Assembly: GCF_036884845.1 (NCBI RefSeq)
Contig: NZ_CP145732.1
Span: 5,828,001-5,892,000 of the forward strand
Length of the DNA stretch: 64,000 nt
Source: Pseudomonas sp. MAG733B
GTDB lineage: Bacteria; Pseudomonadota; Gammaproteobacteria; Pseudomonadales; Pseudomonadaceae
Direction: 5' to 3'
Translations under genes and position numbers: made by a program
Part shown: piece by piece, positions 18,514-27,788 of the stretch
Position numbering within the stretch: the stretch's first letter is position 1
Layout of the letters: every line of letters begins with the position of its first letter
The notes under the pieces: generated by a model
What the model was told of the DNA's origin: nothing
The model's input: only the letters and a program-made list of their open reading frames with translations
The model's database searches: none

Positions 18514-18528
18514 AAACACCGCAATCCC

Positions 18529-18617
18529 GTAGGAGCAAAGCTTGCTCGCGATGGCGTCGTGACAGTCAAAATTCAGTGTCTGACCCACCGCCATCGCGAG
18601 CAAGCTTTGCTCCTACA
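18529..18617. repeat. REPIN after the chemoreceptor gene
   Basis: The arms CGTAGGAGCAAAGCTTGCTC and GAGCAAGCTTTGCTCCTAC flank about 40 bases. The core, AGCAAAGCTTGCTCGC, is the same subtype as the copy at 33590-33679. Confidence 0.92.
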
Positions 18618-18682
18618 AGGGGATTTCATCTACCAGAAGATTTTTTGATCTATGCTCGCCCTCTCGCTCCGGAGGGCCTTCG

Positions 18683-20032
18683 ATGACTGATTTACTCACG
18701 TCCATTCAAGCCGCACTCGGCTTGCCGCATACGCCAATCCCGTTCACCGCCGCTGGCGCCCTGCCCTCGGCGTTTTCCGTTACGGACCTTGCGTGCGCCA
18801 GCATTGGCGCCGCCGGTCAGGCTGTCGGCGAATTGTTGAATCAACAAACAGGGCGCTTGCCCACCCTTGAAGTCGACCGACGCCTGGCCTCGTTCTGGTT
18901 CTCCAGTTCAATCCGCCCGGTAGGCTGGAACGTGCCGCCGCTGTGGGACCCGGTCGCCGGTGACTACGCCGCCAAGGATGGCTGGATCCGCCTGCACACC
19001 AACGCCCCTCATCACCGTGCCGCCGCTGAATCCGTGCTGGGCGCCTGCGCCGACCGCGCCGCGATGGCCAGCAAAGTCGCGCAATGGGCCAAGAGCGATC
19101 TGGAGCAAGTCGTGGTCGATGCCGGTGGCTGTGCCGCCGAAATGCGCACGTGGGAACAGTGGCAGGCACATCCGCAAGGTCGGGCAGTCAATGCCGAACC
19201 GTTGATTCAATTCGGTCATCACGGCAGCCATAACGGCACGCTGTGGCAAGGTTCGGTCGCGCAACCGCTGGCCGGGATCAAGGTGCTGGATTTGACCCGT
19301 GTGCTCGCCGGCCCCGTCGCCAGCCGTTTTCTCGCCGGTCTCGGCGCCGACGTTTTACGCATCGACCCGCCCACCTGGAACGAACCGGGCGTGGTGCCGG
19401 AAATGACCCTGGGCAAACGCTGCGCTCGCCTGGATCTGCACGAAAAGACCGACCGCGCACTGTTCAACAGCCTGCTCAAAGACGCCGACATTGTGCTCCA
19501 CGGTTACCGCGCCGATGCGTTGGAGCGCTTGGGTTACGGAGTCACTGAACGACAAAAACTGGCCCCCGGCATGATCGACGTTTGCCTCAATGCCTACGGC
19601 TGGAACGGCCCGTGGCAAAACCGTCGCGGCTTCGACAGCCTGGTGCAGATGAGCAGCGGCATAGCCGACGCTGGCATGCAGTGGAAGCACACGGACAAAC
19701 CGACGCCGTTGCCGGTGCAAGCGCTCGATCACGCCACTGGGTACCTGATGGCGGCCAGTGCGATCAAGTTGCTGACAGAACGCTTGAGCAGCGGCCAGGG
19801 TGGATCGGCGCGATTGTCGTTGGCGCGTACGGCGAAGTTGTTGATCGAGCATGGTCGCGGTAGCGAAGAGTTGTTGCGGGTTGAGGATGAACACGATCAG
19901 GGGATGCTGGTTGAGCAAACACCGTGGGGGCCTGCGCATCGCTTGCACGTACCGCTAAGGATCACCGGGACGCCGGTGCAGTGGACGCTGGCAGCCTCGG
20001 AGTTGGGTTCGCATCGCGCGCAGTGGTGGTGA
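18683..20032 (+). CDS. Family III (CaiB/BaiF) CoA-transferase with unusual domain order
   Basis: A 449-residue protein related to formyl-CoA and carnitine CoA-transferases; it would move CoA between an acyl-CoA donor and a carboxylate. The family's N-terminal signature AGIKVLDLTRVLAGPVASRFLAGLGADVLRID starts only near residue 196, and the catalytic aspartate by motif (ALDHATGYLMAASAI) is Asp349. The first 190 residues resemble the segment that normally comes last (DGWIRLHTNAPHHRAA...KSDLEQVVVDAGGCAAEMRTWEQWQAHPQG), so the chain looks circularly permuted relative to the usual enzyme. The ATG at 18683 follows CGGAGGG. Its neighbours (a REPIN on each side, then alkA) do not suggest a substrate. 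Confidence 0.8.
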   Translation: MTDLLTSIQAALGLPHTPIPFTAAGALPSAFSVTDLACASIGAAGQAVGELLNQQTGRLPTLEVDRRLASFWFSSSIRPVGWNVPPLWDPVAGDYAAKDGWIRLHTNAPHHRAAAESVLGACADRAAMASKVAQWAKSDLEQVVVDAGGCAAEMRTWEQWQAHPQGRAVNAEPLIQFGHHGSHNGTLWQGSVAQPLAGIKVLDLTRVLAGPVASRFLAGLGADVLRIDPPTWNEPGVVPEMTLGKRCARLDLHEKTDRALFNSLLKDADIVLHGYRADALERLGYGVTERQKLAPGMIDVCLNAYGWNGPWQNRRGFDSLVQMSSGIADAGMQWKHTDKPTPLPVQALDHATGYLMAASAIKLLTERLSSGQGGSARLSLARTAKLLIEHGRGSEELLRVEDEHDQGMLVEQTPWGPAHRLHVPLRITGTPVQWTLAASELGSHRAQWW

Positions 20033-20044
20033 CTGGGCGACTGC

Positions 20045-20110
20045 TATCGCGAGCAGGCTCACTCCTACAGGGACCGCGCACAACCTGTAGGAGTGAGCCT
20101 GCTCGCGATG
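20045..20110. repeat. Compact REPIN after the CoA-transferase gene
   Basis: The left arm TATCGCGAGCAGGCTCACTC and the right arm GAGTGAGCCTGCTCGCGAT are separated by only about 15 bases, a tail-to-tail arrangement unlike the longer spacers of most copies here. The subtype is the same as the element at 700-788. Confidence 0.9.
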
Positions 20111-20144
20111 ACGCCAGATCAGTCAACACACATTCCAGATCAGC

Positions 20145-21008
20145 TCAATCCACCCGACTCAAAGAAGTCCAAAGCAACTGCGCCGCATACCCCCGATACG
20201 GCCGCCACGCTTCAGCCCGCGCCAGCAACTGCTTCGCCGTCACCGGCCCACCCTCCAGCGCCGCCAACGCATTGATCAACCCCACATCCCCGTTCGGAAA
20301 CCCATCCATATCCCGCAGTTGCCGCAGGGCAATGTACTGAGCCGTCCAGTCGCCAATCCCGTGCAACGCGAGCAATCGCGCCACGCCGCCCTCACGCCCG
20401 GGCTCAAACAACAACGGATCATCCAGTAGCGCTTGAGCCACGCCAGACAGGGTTCGTCCGCGGCTTTTCGGCATCCCCAGCGTGGCCAGATCCGCCACCG
20501 CCAGAACCGCGGCCTCAGGGAATACATGGGTCAAACCATCCCGTGGCGAAGCCAAAGGAGCGCCATATTGCGCCAACAGTTTCCCCGCCAGTTTGATCGC
20601 CGCGCCGACGGTAATCTGCTGCCCCAACACCGCACGAATCGCCAACTCCAGACCGTCCCATGTCCCCGGCACGCGCAGCCCCGGACGCTCATCGATCAAG
20701 CGTGCAAGCAATGGATCAACCGCCAGATGACGATGAATCGTGGCCAGTTCGGCATCCAGATCAAACATCCGCCGTACCCGTGCGACGATCTCGGGCACGG
20801 CCGTCGGATCAGGAAAATCGAGCGTCAATTCCAGTGAGTCGGCTGTCGCAGGCTGGATCGACAGAGTGCCGTGAGCGCCGCTCAGGCTGATGCTGCGCGA
20901 GTAAACGCCGTCAGCCACGGTTTCCAGTCCCACAATCGCCCGTGCCGACAAAAATCCCAGCATCGCCGGCCAGTCATAGGGCGGTTCGAAACCCAGCGAT
21001 AACCTCAC
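20145..21008 (-). CDS. alkA: DNA-3-methyladenine glycosylase II (AlkA-like)
   Basis: Base-excision repair glycosylase for alkylated purines, 287 residues. An N-terminal AlkA domain (LSLGFEPPYDWPAMLGFLSARAI) precedes the helix-hairpin-helix glycosylase domain with AIRAVLGQQITVGAA near residue 140 and the hairpin LLALHGIGDWTAQYIALRQL near 235. The likely catalytic Asp is in PNGDVGL, near residue 259. No ada gene is adjacent. Translation starts at a GTG at 21008 that overlaps the stop of the upstream arcD paralogue by four bases (GTGA), so it is translationally coupled to a transporter gene with no obvious functional link. Confidence 0.9.
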   Translation of the reverse strand: MRLSLGFEPPYDWPAMLGFLSARAIVGLETVADGVYSRSISLSGAHGTLSIQPATADSLELTLDFPDPTAVPEIVARVRRMFDLDAELATIHRHLAVDPLLARLIDERPGLRVPGTWDGLELAIRAVLGQQITVGAAIKLAGKLLAQYGAPLASPRDGLTHVFPEAAVLAVADLATLGMPKSRGRTLSGVAQALLDDPLLFEPGREGGVARLLALHGIGDWTAQYIALRQLRDMDGFPNGDVGLINALAALEGGPVTAKQLLARAEAWRPYRGYAAQLLWTSLSRVD

Positions 21009-22432
21009 AGCCTGAGCAACCCGCTGTACAGCCCATATGCCGCCAACCCGGCACCACTGAGGACGCAGGTAAAGATGCCCTTTTCGATGGCGGTGAAGAC
21101 AGGCTTGCCCTGTTCATGCCGGGCCTTGGCGAACAGGATCACCCCCGGCGCATAGAGCAGCGCCGAAAGCAGCAGATACTTCAAGCCGCCGGCGTACAAC
21201 AACCACACCGCATAGCTTAGGGCGACGCCACCGATCAGTAGATCCTTGGTCCGTTCTGCGGACGCGTGTTCATAGGTTTCACCGCGCCCACTCAACAACA
21301 CCGCATATGCCGCCGACCACAGGTACGGCACGAGGATCATCGACGACGCGAGGTAGATCAGGCTGGTATAGGTGCTGGCGGCGAACAGGATGATCAGCAG
21401 GAAAAGCTGAATCATCACGTTGGTCATCCACAACGCGTTGATCGGCACGTGGTTGGCGTTTTCCTTGGTCAGGAACGCCGGCATGGTTTTGTCCTTGGCC
21501 GTGGCAAAGAGGATTTCGGCACACAACAACGCCCACGAGAGCAAGGCGCCCAACAGTGAAATCGCCAGGCCGACACTGATCAGCAGCGCGCCCCACGGAC
21601 CGACGATATGCTCCAGCACCGACGCCAGCGACGGGTTCTGCAAAGTGGCCAGTTCCGGTTGACTCATGATCCCCAGCGACAGCACGTTGACCAGCACCAG
21701 CAGCGCCAGCACGCCGAGAAAACCGATGACCGTGGCCCGGCCGACGTCCGAACGTTTCTCCGCCCGCGCCGAATAGACACTGGCGCCCTCGATGCCGATA
21801 AACACAAAAACCGTGACCAGCATCATGTTGCGCACCTGGTCCATCACGCTGCCGAAACTCGGATTACTGCGCCCCCAGATGTCACGGGTAAACACGTCGG
21901 CCTGGAACGCCACCGCAGCGATCACGATGAACATGATCAGCGGTACCACCTTGGCCACGGTGGTCAGCAGATTGATGAACGCCGCCTCCTTGATCCCGCG
22001 CATCACCACGAAATGCACCGTCCACAGCAGCACCGACGCGCAGGCGATGGCGATCGGGGTGTTGCCCTCGCCAAACACCGGAAAGAAAAAGCCAAGGGTG
22101 CTGAACAGCAGCACGAAGTAGCCGACGTTGCCCAACCAGGCGCTGATCCAGTAACCCCACGCCGAGGAAAACCCCATGTAATCGCCGAAACCGGCCTTGG
22201 CGTAGGCGTACACCCCCGAATCGAGTTCCGGTTTGCGATTGGCCAGGGTCTGGAACACGAAAGCCAGGGTCAGCATCCCCACGGCCGTGATCGCCCAGCC
22301 GATCAGAATCGCACCGGCATCGGCCTTGGCCGCCATGTTCTGCGGCAGGGAAAAGATCCCGCCGCCAATCATCGAACCCACGACCAGAGCGATCAGCGCG
22401 CTCAGGCGAAGCTTGTGCGGGGCTTGCGACAT
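21005..22432 (-). CDS. ArcD-like arginine/ornithine antiporter, paralogue 1
   Basis: Inner-membrane amino-acid antiporter of the APC superfamily, 475 residues with about 12-13 hydrophobic helices. The N-terminal helix 1 motif VGSMIGGGIFSLPQNMAA is typical of basic amino acid/polyamine antiporters. By eye it is about 80 percent identical over its N-terminal third to the neighbour at 22859-24286, same length, in the opposite orientation. It lies outside the arcDABC operon and is followed by alkA. I see no ANR box in front of it, so it may be expressed under different conditions or carry a different substrate pair. Confidence 0.88.
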   Translation of the reverse strand: MSQAPHKLRLSALIALVVGSMIGGGIFSLPQNMAAKADAGAILIGWAITAVGMLTLAFVFQTLANRKPELDSGVYAYAKAGFGDYMGFSSAWGYWISAWLGNVGYFVLLFSTLGFFFPVFGEGNTPIAIACASVLLWTVHFVVMRGIKEAAFINLLTTVAKVVPLIMFIVIAAVAFQADVFTRDIWGRSNPSFGSVMDQVRNMMLVTVFVFIGIEGASVYSARAEKRSDVGRATVIGFLGVLALLVLVNVLSLGIMSQPELATLQNPSLASVLEHIVGPWGALLISVGLAISLLGALLSWALLCAEILFATAKDKTMPAFLTKENANHVPINALWMTNVMIQLFLLIILFAASTYTSLIYLASSMILVPYLWSAAYAVLLSGRGETYEHASAERTKDLLIGGVALSYAVWLLYAGGLKYLLLSALLYAPGVILFAKARHEQGKPVFTAIEKGIFTCVLSGAGLAAYGLYSGLLRL

Positions 22433-22858
22433 TGTTGCGCCTCCAATGGCTTGGCAAATATCGGGACTAATTACCGATTAACTAAATGGGTAAAGCGTAA
22501 TTACGTTTATTAGATAACGCCAATTTATGTCTTTTTATTAACGCTCGATAATTTCCACCCTCCATATACTCAATCGCTTTATAGATGAAGATTCATACAA
22601 CAATTGCTTACTGAAAATTCACCCTGAAAATTTGCGTCTCAAAGAAAACGAACTAGCGTCATAAGTCCAAGCAATACGATGTGTTCCAAGATCAAAACAG
22701 AAAGCCTCTAGGACGGGCCTTTCAGGAAGTCGACTGGTGCCTGCAAACAGCCCGGAAACCGTTTTTTTGAATGTGTGCATGCACTGATCCAAGTCACCTG
22801 ATTGAGTTGTAAACAGAACTACGCTGTGAACCCTCTTCACCTGCAATGGAGTCATGCA
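22433..22858. other. AT-rich divergent intergenic region between the two arcD paralogues
   Basis: These 426 bases are visibly richer in A and T than the surroundings, especially 22470-22660. The arcD-proximal end holds the ANR-like box at 22784-22797 and a possible -10 (TACGCT at 22820-22825). I find no convincing gene: a 78-codon minus-strand frame at 22619-22855 covers the arcD promoter and lacks recognisable features. No REP element is present. Confidence 0.6.
22784..22797 (+). promoter_or_regulatory. ANR (FNR-like) box upstream of the arcDABC operon
   Basis: CTGATCCAAGTCAC fits TTGAT-N4-ATCAA imperfectly: TGAT and TCA are kept. Its centre is 41.5 bases upstream of a start predicted 7 bases after a TACGCT -10 (22820-22825), the class II position of the ANR site in the P. 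aeruginosa arcD promoter. Anaerobic induction is expected. Confidence 0.6.
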
Positions 22859-24286
22859 ATGTCTGAAGCTCCCGGAAAACTTCGACTGGGTGCACTGGTT
22901 GCCCTGGTAGTCGGTTCAATGATCGGTGGAGGGATTTTTTCTTTGCCGCAGAACATGGCCGCCAGTGCTGACGTCGGCGCCATTCTGATTGGCTGGGCCA
23001 TCACCGCCGTCGGCATGCTCACCCTCGCTTTTGTCTTCCAGACCCTCGCCAACCGCAAGCCCGACCTCGATGGCGGGGTTTACGCCTACGCCAAGGCCGG
23101 TTTCGGCGATTACATGGGTTTTTCTTCCGCTTGGGGTTACTGGATCAGCGCGTGGCTGGGCAACGTCGGCTATTTCGTATTGCTGTTCAGCACCCTGGGT
23201 TACTTCTTTCCGGTTTTCGGGGAAGGCAACACGGTGGCGGCGGTGATCGGTGCGTCCGTGCTGCTTTGGGCCGTTCACCTGCTGGTATTGCGCGGGATCA
23301 AGGAAGCCGCGTTCATCAACCTGGTGACCACCGTGGCCAAGATTGTGCCGCTGGTGCTGTTCATCTTGATTGCGGTGTTCGCCTTCAAACTGGACATCTT
23401 CACCGCCGACATCTGGGGCCTGAAGAACCCTGACCTGGGCAGCGTGATGAACCAGGTGCGAAACATGATGCTGGTCACCGTGTGGGTGTTCATCGGCATC
23501 GAAGGCGCGAGCATTTTCTCGGCCCGTGCGGAAAAACGCAGTGATGTGGGTAAAGCCACGGTGATCGGTTTTGTCACCGTGCTGCTCATCCTGGTGCTGG
23601 TGAACGTGCTGTCGCTGGGCATCCTGACCCAACCTGAACTGGCCAAGCTGCAAAACCCGTCGATGGCCGCCGTGCTGGAGCATGTGGTGGGTCAGTGGGG
23701 GGCGGTGCTGATCAGTGTCGGCCTGGTCATCTCGCTGCTCGGCGCGCTGTTGTCGTGGGTGCTGCTGTGCGCGGAGATCATGTTCGCCGCCGCCAAGGAC
23801 CACACCATGCCGGCCTTCCTGCGCAAGGAAAACGCCAATCAGGTGCCGGTCAATGCGCTCTGGCTGACCAACGCGATGGTGCAGATTTTCCTGGTCATCA
23901 CGCTGTTTTCGGCCAGCACCTATCTGTCGCTGATCTATCTCGCCACCTCGATGATCCTGGTGCCATACCTGTGGTCGGCGGCCTACGCCTTTCTGCTGGC
24001 AGTGCGCGGCGAAAGCTACGAAGGCGCGCCGGGCGAGCGGCAGAAGGATCTGATCATCGGCGCCATCGCCCTGATCTACGCGATCTGGCTGCTGTATGCC
24101 GGCGGTACCAAGTATCTGCTGCTCTCAGCCCTGCTTTACGCCCCCGGCGCGATCCTGTTCGCCAAGGCCAAGATGGAAATCAACAAACCGGTCTTCACCA
24201 ACGTCGAGAAGCTGATTTTCGCTGCGGTGGTCGTGGGCGCGCTGGTGGCGGCCTACGGTCTCTATGACGGCTTCCTGACCCTGTAA
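22859..24286 (+). CDS. arcD: Arginine/ornithine antiporter ArcD (operon copy)
   Basis: Electroneutral exchanger importing arginine and exporting ornithine for the arginine deiminase pathway. It has 475 residues, the helix 1 motif VGSMIGGGIFSLPQNMAA, and about 12-13 membrane helices (for example AAFINLVTTVAKIVPLVLFILIAV and LIYLATSMILVPYLWSAAYAF). I chose the ATG at 22859, which has TGGAG eight bases upstream; an earlier in-frame start at 22802 would add 19 hydrophilic residues. It leads arcD-arcA-arcB-arcC with only 33 bases before arcA, and has an ANR-like box upstream. Confidence 0.95.
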   Translation: MSEAPGKLRLGALVALVVGSMIGGGIFSLPQNMAASADVGAILIGWAITAVGMLTLAFVFQTLANRKPDLDGGVYAYAKAGFGDYMGFSSAWGYWISAWLGNVGYFVLLFSTLGYFFPVFGEGNTVAAVIGASVLLWAVHLLVLRGIKEAAFINLVTTVAKIVPLVLFILIAVFAFKLDIFTADIWGLKNPDLGSVMNQVRNMMLVTVWVFIGIEGASIFSARAEKRSDVGKATVIGFVTVLLILVLVNVLSLGILTQPELAKLQNPSMAAVLEHVVGQWGAVLISVGLVISLLGALLSWVLLCAEIMFAAAKDHTMPAFLRKENANQVPVNALWLTNAMVQIFLVITLFSASTYLSLIYLATSMILVPYLWSAAYAFLLAVRGESYEGAPGERQKDLIIGAIALIYAIWLLYAGGTKYLLLSALLYAPGAILFAKAKMEINKPVFTNVEKLIFAAVVVGALVAAYGLYDGFLTL

Positions 24287-24319
24287 TTCGATTGTTTTGT
24301 CATCTGGAGGATCACTGAA

Positions 24320-25576
24320 ATGACCACGGAAAAAGTTAAGTACGGCGTCCACTCCGAAGCCGGAAAACTGCGCAAAGTCATGGTTTGCTCCCCCGGCCTG
24401 GCCCATCAGAGGCTGACCCCGAACAACTGCGACGAACTGCTTTTCGACGATGTGCTGTGGGTGGCCCAGGCCAAGCGCGACCATTTCGACTTCGTCACCA
24501 AAATGCGTGAACGCAACGTCGACGTGCTGGAAATGCACAACCTGCTGACCGACATCGTCGCCATCCCCGAAGCGCTCGACTGGATTCTGGAGCGCAAAAT
24601 CACTGCTGACTCGGTCGGCCTCGGCTTGATCAACGAAACAAGTTCGTGGTTGCGCAGCCTGGAACCACGGCACATCGCCGAGTACCTGATCGGCGGCGTT
24701 TCCGGCGATGATCTGCCGAGCAGTTTTGGCGGCAAGTCCATCGAGATGTTCCGCGACTTTCTCGGCAAAACCAGCTTCATCCTGCCGCCGCTGCCCAACA
24801 CTCAATTCACCCGCGACACCACCTGCTGGATCTACGGTGGCGTAACGCTTAACCCGATGTACTGGCCGGCACGCCGTCAGGAAACCTTGCTCGCCACCGC
24901 CATTTACAAATTCCACCCCGAGTTCACCAACGCCGACTTCCAGATCTGGTACGGCGACCCGGACAAGGACCACGGCAACTCCACCCTCGAAGGTGGCGAC
25001 GTGATGCCGATCGGCAACGGCGTGGTGTTGATCGGCATGGGCGAACGCTCGTCCCGTCAGGCCATCGGCCAATTGGCGGTCAACCTGTTCAAGAACAAGG
25101 CCGTGGAAAAAGTCATCGTTGCCGGCCTGCCGAAATCCCGCGCAGCGATGCACCTGGACACGGTGTTCAGCTTCTGCGACCGCGACGTGGTGACGATCTT
25201 CCCGGAAGTGGTGAACCAGATCGTCGCCTTCACCCTGCGCCCCGACGAAAGCAAACCGGGCGGCATCGACATCCGCCGTGAAGAAACCAACTTCCTCGAC
25301 ACCGTGGCCCAGGCCCTCAACCTCAAGGCCCTGCGCGTCGTCGAAACCGGCGGCAACAGCTTCGCCGCCGAGCGCGAGCAATGGGACGACGGCAATAACG
25401 TGGTCGCCGTGGAACCGGGGGTGGTCATCGGCTACGACCGCAATACCTACACCAATACTTTGCTGCGAAAGGCCGGGGTGGAAGTCATCACCATCAGCGC
25501 CGGCGAACTCGGACGCGGGCGCGGCGGCGGCCACTGCATGACCTGCCCGATCATCCGCGATCCGATCGACTACTAA
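24320..25576 (+). CDS. arcA: Arginine deiminase
   Basis: Hydrolyses arginine to citrulline and ammonia, the first step of fermentative arginine use. The 418-residue length and the guanidino-group-modifying motifs match: [13 protein letters not shown] near residue 165, [17 protein letters not shown] near 224, [13 protein letters not shown] with the catalytic His near 279, and the catalytic cysteine in [15 protein letters not shown] near 406. A strong GGAGG lies ten bases before the ATG. It sits second in the arc operon and is separated from arcB by a GC-rich hairpin. Confidence 0.97.
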   Translation: MTTEKVKYGVHSEAGKLRKVMVCSPGLAHQRLTPNNCDELLFDDVLWVAQAKRDHFDFVTKMRERNVDVLEMHNLLTDIVAIPEALDWILERKITADSVGLGLINETSSWLRSLEPRHIAEYLIGGVSGDDLPSSFGGKSIEMFRDFLGKTSFILPPLPNTQFTRDTTCWIYGGVTLNPMYWPARRQETLLATAIYKFHPEFTNADFQIWYGDPDKDHGNSTLEGGDVMPIGNGVVLIGMGERSSRQAIGQLAVNLFKNKAVEKVIVAGLPKSRAAMHLDTVFSFCDRDVVTIFPEVVNQIVAFTLRPDESKPGGIDIRREETNFLDTVAQALNLKALRVVETGGNSFAAEREQWDDGNNVVAVEPGVVIGYDRNTYTNTLLRKAGVEVITISAGELGRGRGGGHCMTCPIIRDPIDY

Positions 25577-25588
25577 CCTATTAGCCTC

Positions 25589-25613
25589 GGCCCGCACTTA
25601 CCGAGTGCGGGCC
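25589..25613 (+). other. Intercistronic stem-loop between arcA and arcB
   Basis: GGCCCGCACT (25589-25598) and AGTGCGGGCC (25604-25613) are perfect complements around a 5-base loop. No T-run follows, so it is not an intrinsic terminator. A stabiliser or processing site that sets the ratio of arc mRNAs is likely; RNA processing of arcDABC is described in P. aeruginosa. Confidence 0.75.
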
Positions 25614-25645
25614 AAGGGGATAACCGACACCTTAGGAGATCCAAA

Positions 25646-26656
25646 ATGGCGTTCAATATCCATAACCGCAATCTGCTGAGCCTGGAACACCACACCCCTC
25701 GCGAATTGCGCTACCTGCTCGACCTGTCGCGCGACCTCAAGCGCGCCAAATACACCGGCACCGAACAGCAACACCTCAAAGGCAACAACATCGCGCTGAT
25801 CTTCGAAAAGACCTCGACCCGCACGCGCTGTGCGTTCGAAGTCGCGGCCTATGACCAAGGTGCCAACGTCACCTACATCGACCCGAACTCCTCACAGATC
25901 GGCCACAAGGAAAGCATGAAGGACACCGCCCGCGTACTGGGGCGCATGTACGACGCGATCGAGTACCGGGGTTTCAAACAGGAAATCGTCGAAGAGCTGG
26001 CCAAGTTTGCCGGCGTCCCGGTGTTCAACGGTTTGACCGATGAATACCACCCGACGCAAATGATCGCCGACGTGCTGACCATGCGTGAACACGCCGACAA
26101 ACCGATCCACGAAATCAGCTACGCCTACCTCGGTGATGCCCGTAACAACATGGGCAATTCGCTGCTGCTGATCGGCGCCAAGCTCGGCATGGACGTGCGC
26201 ATCTGCGCGCCGAAAGCGCTGTGGCCGGCGGACGATCTGGTGGGCCGCTGCAAACAATATGCTGAGGACAGCGGTGCCCGGATCACCCTCACCGAAGACC
26301 CGAAAGCCGCCGTCAAAGGCGTGGACTTCATCCACACCGACGTTTGGGTTTCGATGGGCGAACCGGTGGAAGCCTGGGCCGAGCGCATCCAGCAACTGCT
26401 GCCGTATCAGGTCAACGCCGAACTGATGAAAGCCACCGGCAACCCGCGCACCAAGTTCATGCACTGCCTGCCGGCCTTCCACAACAGCGACACCAAGGTC
26501 GGCAAGCAGATTGCCGAGCAGTACCCGCACCTGAAGAACGGCATCGAAGTGACCGATGACGTCTTCGAGTCGCCCGCCTGCATCGCCTTCGAGCAAGCGG
26601 AAAACCGCATGCACACGATCAAGGCGATTCTGGTGTCGACGTTGGCTGACTTGTAA
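25646..26656 (+). CDS. arcB: Catabolic ornithine carbamoyltransferase
   Basis: Phosphorolyses citrulline to ornithine and carbamoyl phosphate in the deiminase pathway. It has 336 residues, longer than most anabolic ArgF enzymes, as expected of the catabolic type. Carbamoyl phosphate is bound by [12 protein letters not shown] (near residue 54); other signatures are [12 protein letters not shown] near 139, SMGE near 236, and [11 protein letters not shown] with the conserved Cys near 273. TTAGGAG lies upstream of the ATG. It stands between arcA and arcC in the operon. Confidence 0.96.
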   Translation: MAFNIHNRNLLSLEHHTPRELRYLLDLSRDLKRAKYTGTEQQHLKGNNIALIFEKTSTRTRCAFEVAAYDQGANVTYIDPNSSQIGHKESMKDTARVLGRMYDAIEYRGFKQEIVEELAKFAGVPVFNGLTDEYHPTQMIADVLTMREHADKPIHEISYAYLGDARNNMGNSLLLIGAKLGMDVRICAPKALWPADDLVGRCKQYAEDSGARITLTEDPKAAVKGVDFIHTDVWVSMGEPVEAWAERIQQLLPYQVNAELMKATGNPRTKFMHCLPAFHNSDTKVGKQIAEQYPHLKNGIEVTDDVFESPACIAFEQAENRMHTIKAILVSTLADL

Positions 26657-26692
26657 CGGACCACTCAGCTCCCACTGACGGAACAGGGTCAA

Positions 26693-26782
26693 TGTGGGAG
26701 CTGGCCTGCCAGCGATTGCAATGTGTCAGTCACCATCATCATGGATTGATCGATCGCAATCGCTAGCAGGCTAGCTCCCACA
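26693..26782. repeat. Mixed REPIN between arcB and arcC
   Basis: The left arm reads GTGGGAGCTGGCCTGCCAGC while the right arm reads GCTAGCAGGCTAGCTCCCAC, so the two palindromic cores belong to different subtypes. A third half-site, AGCTCCCACTGAC, precedes it at 26668-26680. It interrupts the operon between arcB and arcC. Confidence 0.85.
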
Positions 26783-26846
26783 AGGGGCCAGTTCCGACAG
26801 TGCGATCAAGTCGTTTGCCTTTTCTCTGCTTAGAAGGACTTGCACC

Positions 26847-27776
26847 ATGCGTATCGTCGTAGCTCTGGGCGGTAACGCCCTGCTTCGCCGGGGTGAACCG
26901 ATGACCGCTGACAACCAGCGCGCCAACATCCGGATCGCCACCGAACAGATCGCCAAGATCCATCCCGGCAACCAACTGGTCATCGCCCACGGCAATGGCC
27001 CGCAAGTCGGTCTGCTGTCGCTGCAAGCGGCGGCGTACACCTCGGTTTCGCCCTATCCGCTGGACGTGCTCGGCGCCGAAACCGAAGGCATGATCGGCTA
27101 CATCATCGAACAGGAACTTGGCAACCTGCTGGACTTCGAAGTGCCCTTCGCGACCCTGCTGACCCAGGTCGAAGTCGATGCCAATGACCCGGCGTTCCAG
27201 AACCCCACCAAACCCATCGGCCCGGTGTACACCAAGGCCGAGGCGGAAAAACTCGCTGCCGAAAAAGGCTGGGCCATCGCCCCGGACGGCGACAAATACC
27301 GTCGCGTGGTCGCCAGCCCCAAACCGAAACGCATCTTCGAAATCCGCCCGATCAAATGGCTGCTGGAAAAAAGCAGCATCGTCATCTGCGCGGGCGGTGG
27401 CGGCATTCCGACCATGTACACCGCCCCCGGCAAACTGGAAGGTGTCGAGGCGGTCATCGACAAGGATCTGTGTTCGGCGCTGCTGGCCGAACAACTTGAA
27501 GCTGACCTGCTGGTGATCGCCACCGACGTCAACGCCGCGTTCATCGACTTCGGCAAACCCACGCAGAAATCCATCACCCAGGCGCACCCCGACGAAATGG
27601 AAAAACTCGGCTTCGCCGCCGGCTCCATGGGACCGAAGGTGCAGGCAGCCTGCGAGTTTGCGCGCCATACTGGAAAAGTCGCGGTCATCGGCTCGCTCGC
27701 GGACATCGAAGCGATCGTCCAGGGCAACGCTGGCACCCGCATCAGCACAGCGACTCCGGGCATTACTTACTCGTAA
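26847..27776 (+). CDS. arcC: Carbamate kinase
   Basis: Makes ATP from carbamoyl phosphate and ADP, the energy-yielding last step of the arginine deiminase pathway. It has 309 residues of the amino-acid-kinase fold: [18 protein letters not shown] at the N-terminus, [11 protein letters not shown] near residue 48, [11 protein letters not shown] near 183, and [24 protein letters not shown] near 207. AGAAGGAC precedes the ATG. It is separated from arcB by a REPIN but is on the same strand in the usual order, and a DUF5064 gene follows after 12 bases. Confidence 0.96.
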   Translation: MRIVVALGGNALLRRGEPMTADNQRANIRIATEQIAKIHPGNQLVIAHGNGPQVGLLSLQAAAYTSVSPYPLDVLGAETEGMIGYIIEQELGNLLDFEVPFATLLTQVEVDANDPAFQNPTKPIGPVYTKAEAEKLAAEKGWAIAPDGDKYRRVVASPKPKRIFEIRPIKWLLEKSSIVICAGGGGIPTMYTAPGKLEGVEAVIDKDLCSALLAEQLEADLLVIATDVNAAFIDFGKPTQKSITQAHPDEMEKLGFAAGSMGPKVQAACEFARHTGKVAVIGSLADIEAIVQGNAGTRISTATPGITYS

Positions 27777-27788
27777 GGAGAGACGTCT

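Noticed and set aside
22619..22855. A 78-codon minus-strand open frame in the arcD-arcD intergenic region
   Set aside because: It covers the ANR box, putative promoter and ribosome-binding site of arcD, has no family signature and its codon use is unlike the neighbours.
26744..26757. TTGATCGATCGCAA upstream of arcC as a second ANR box
   Set aside because: It falls inside the REPIN and its second half deviates from ATCAA, so it is more likely part of the repeat.
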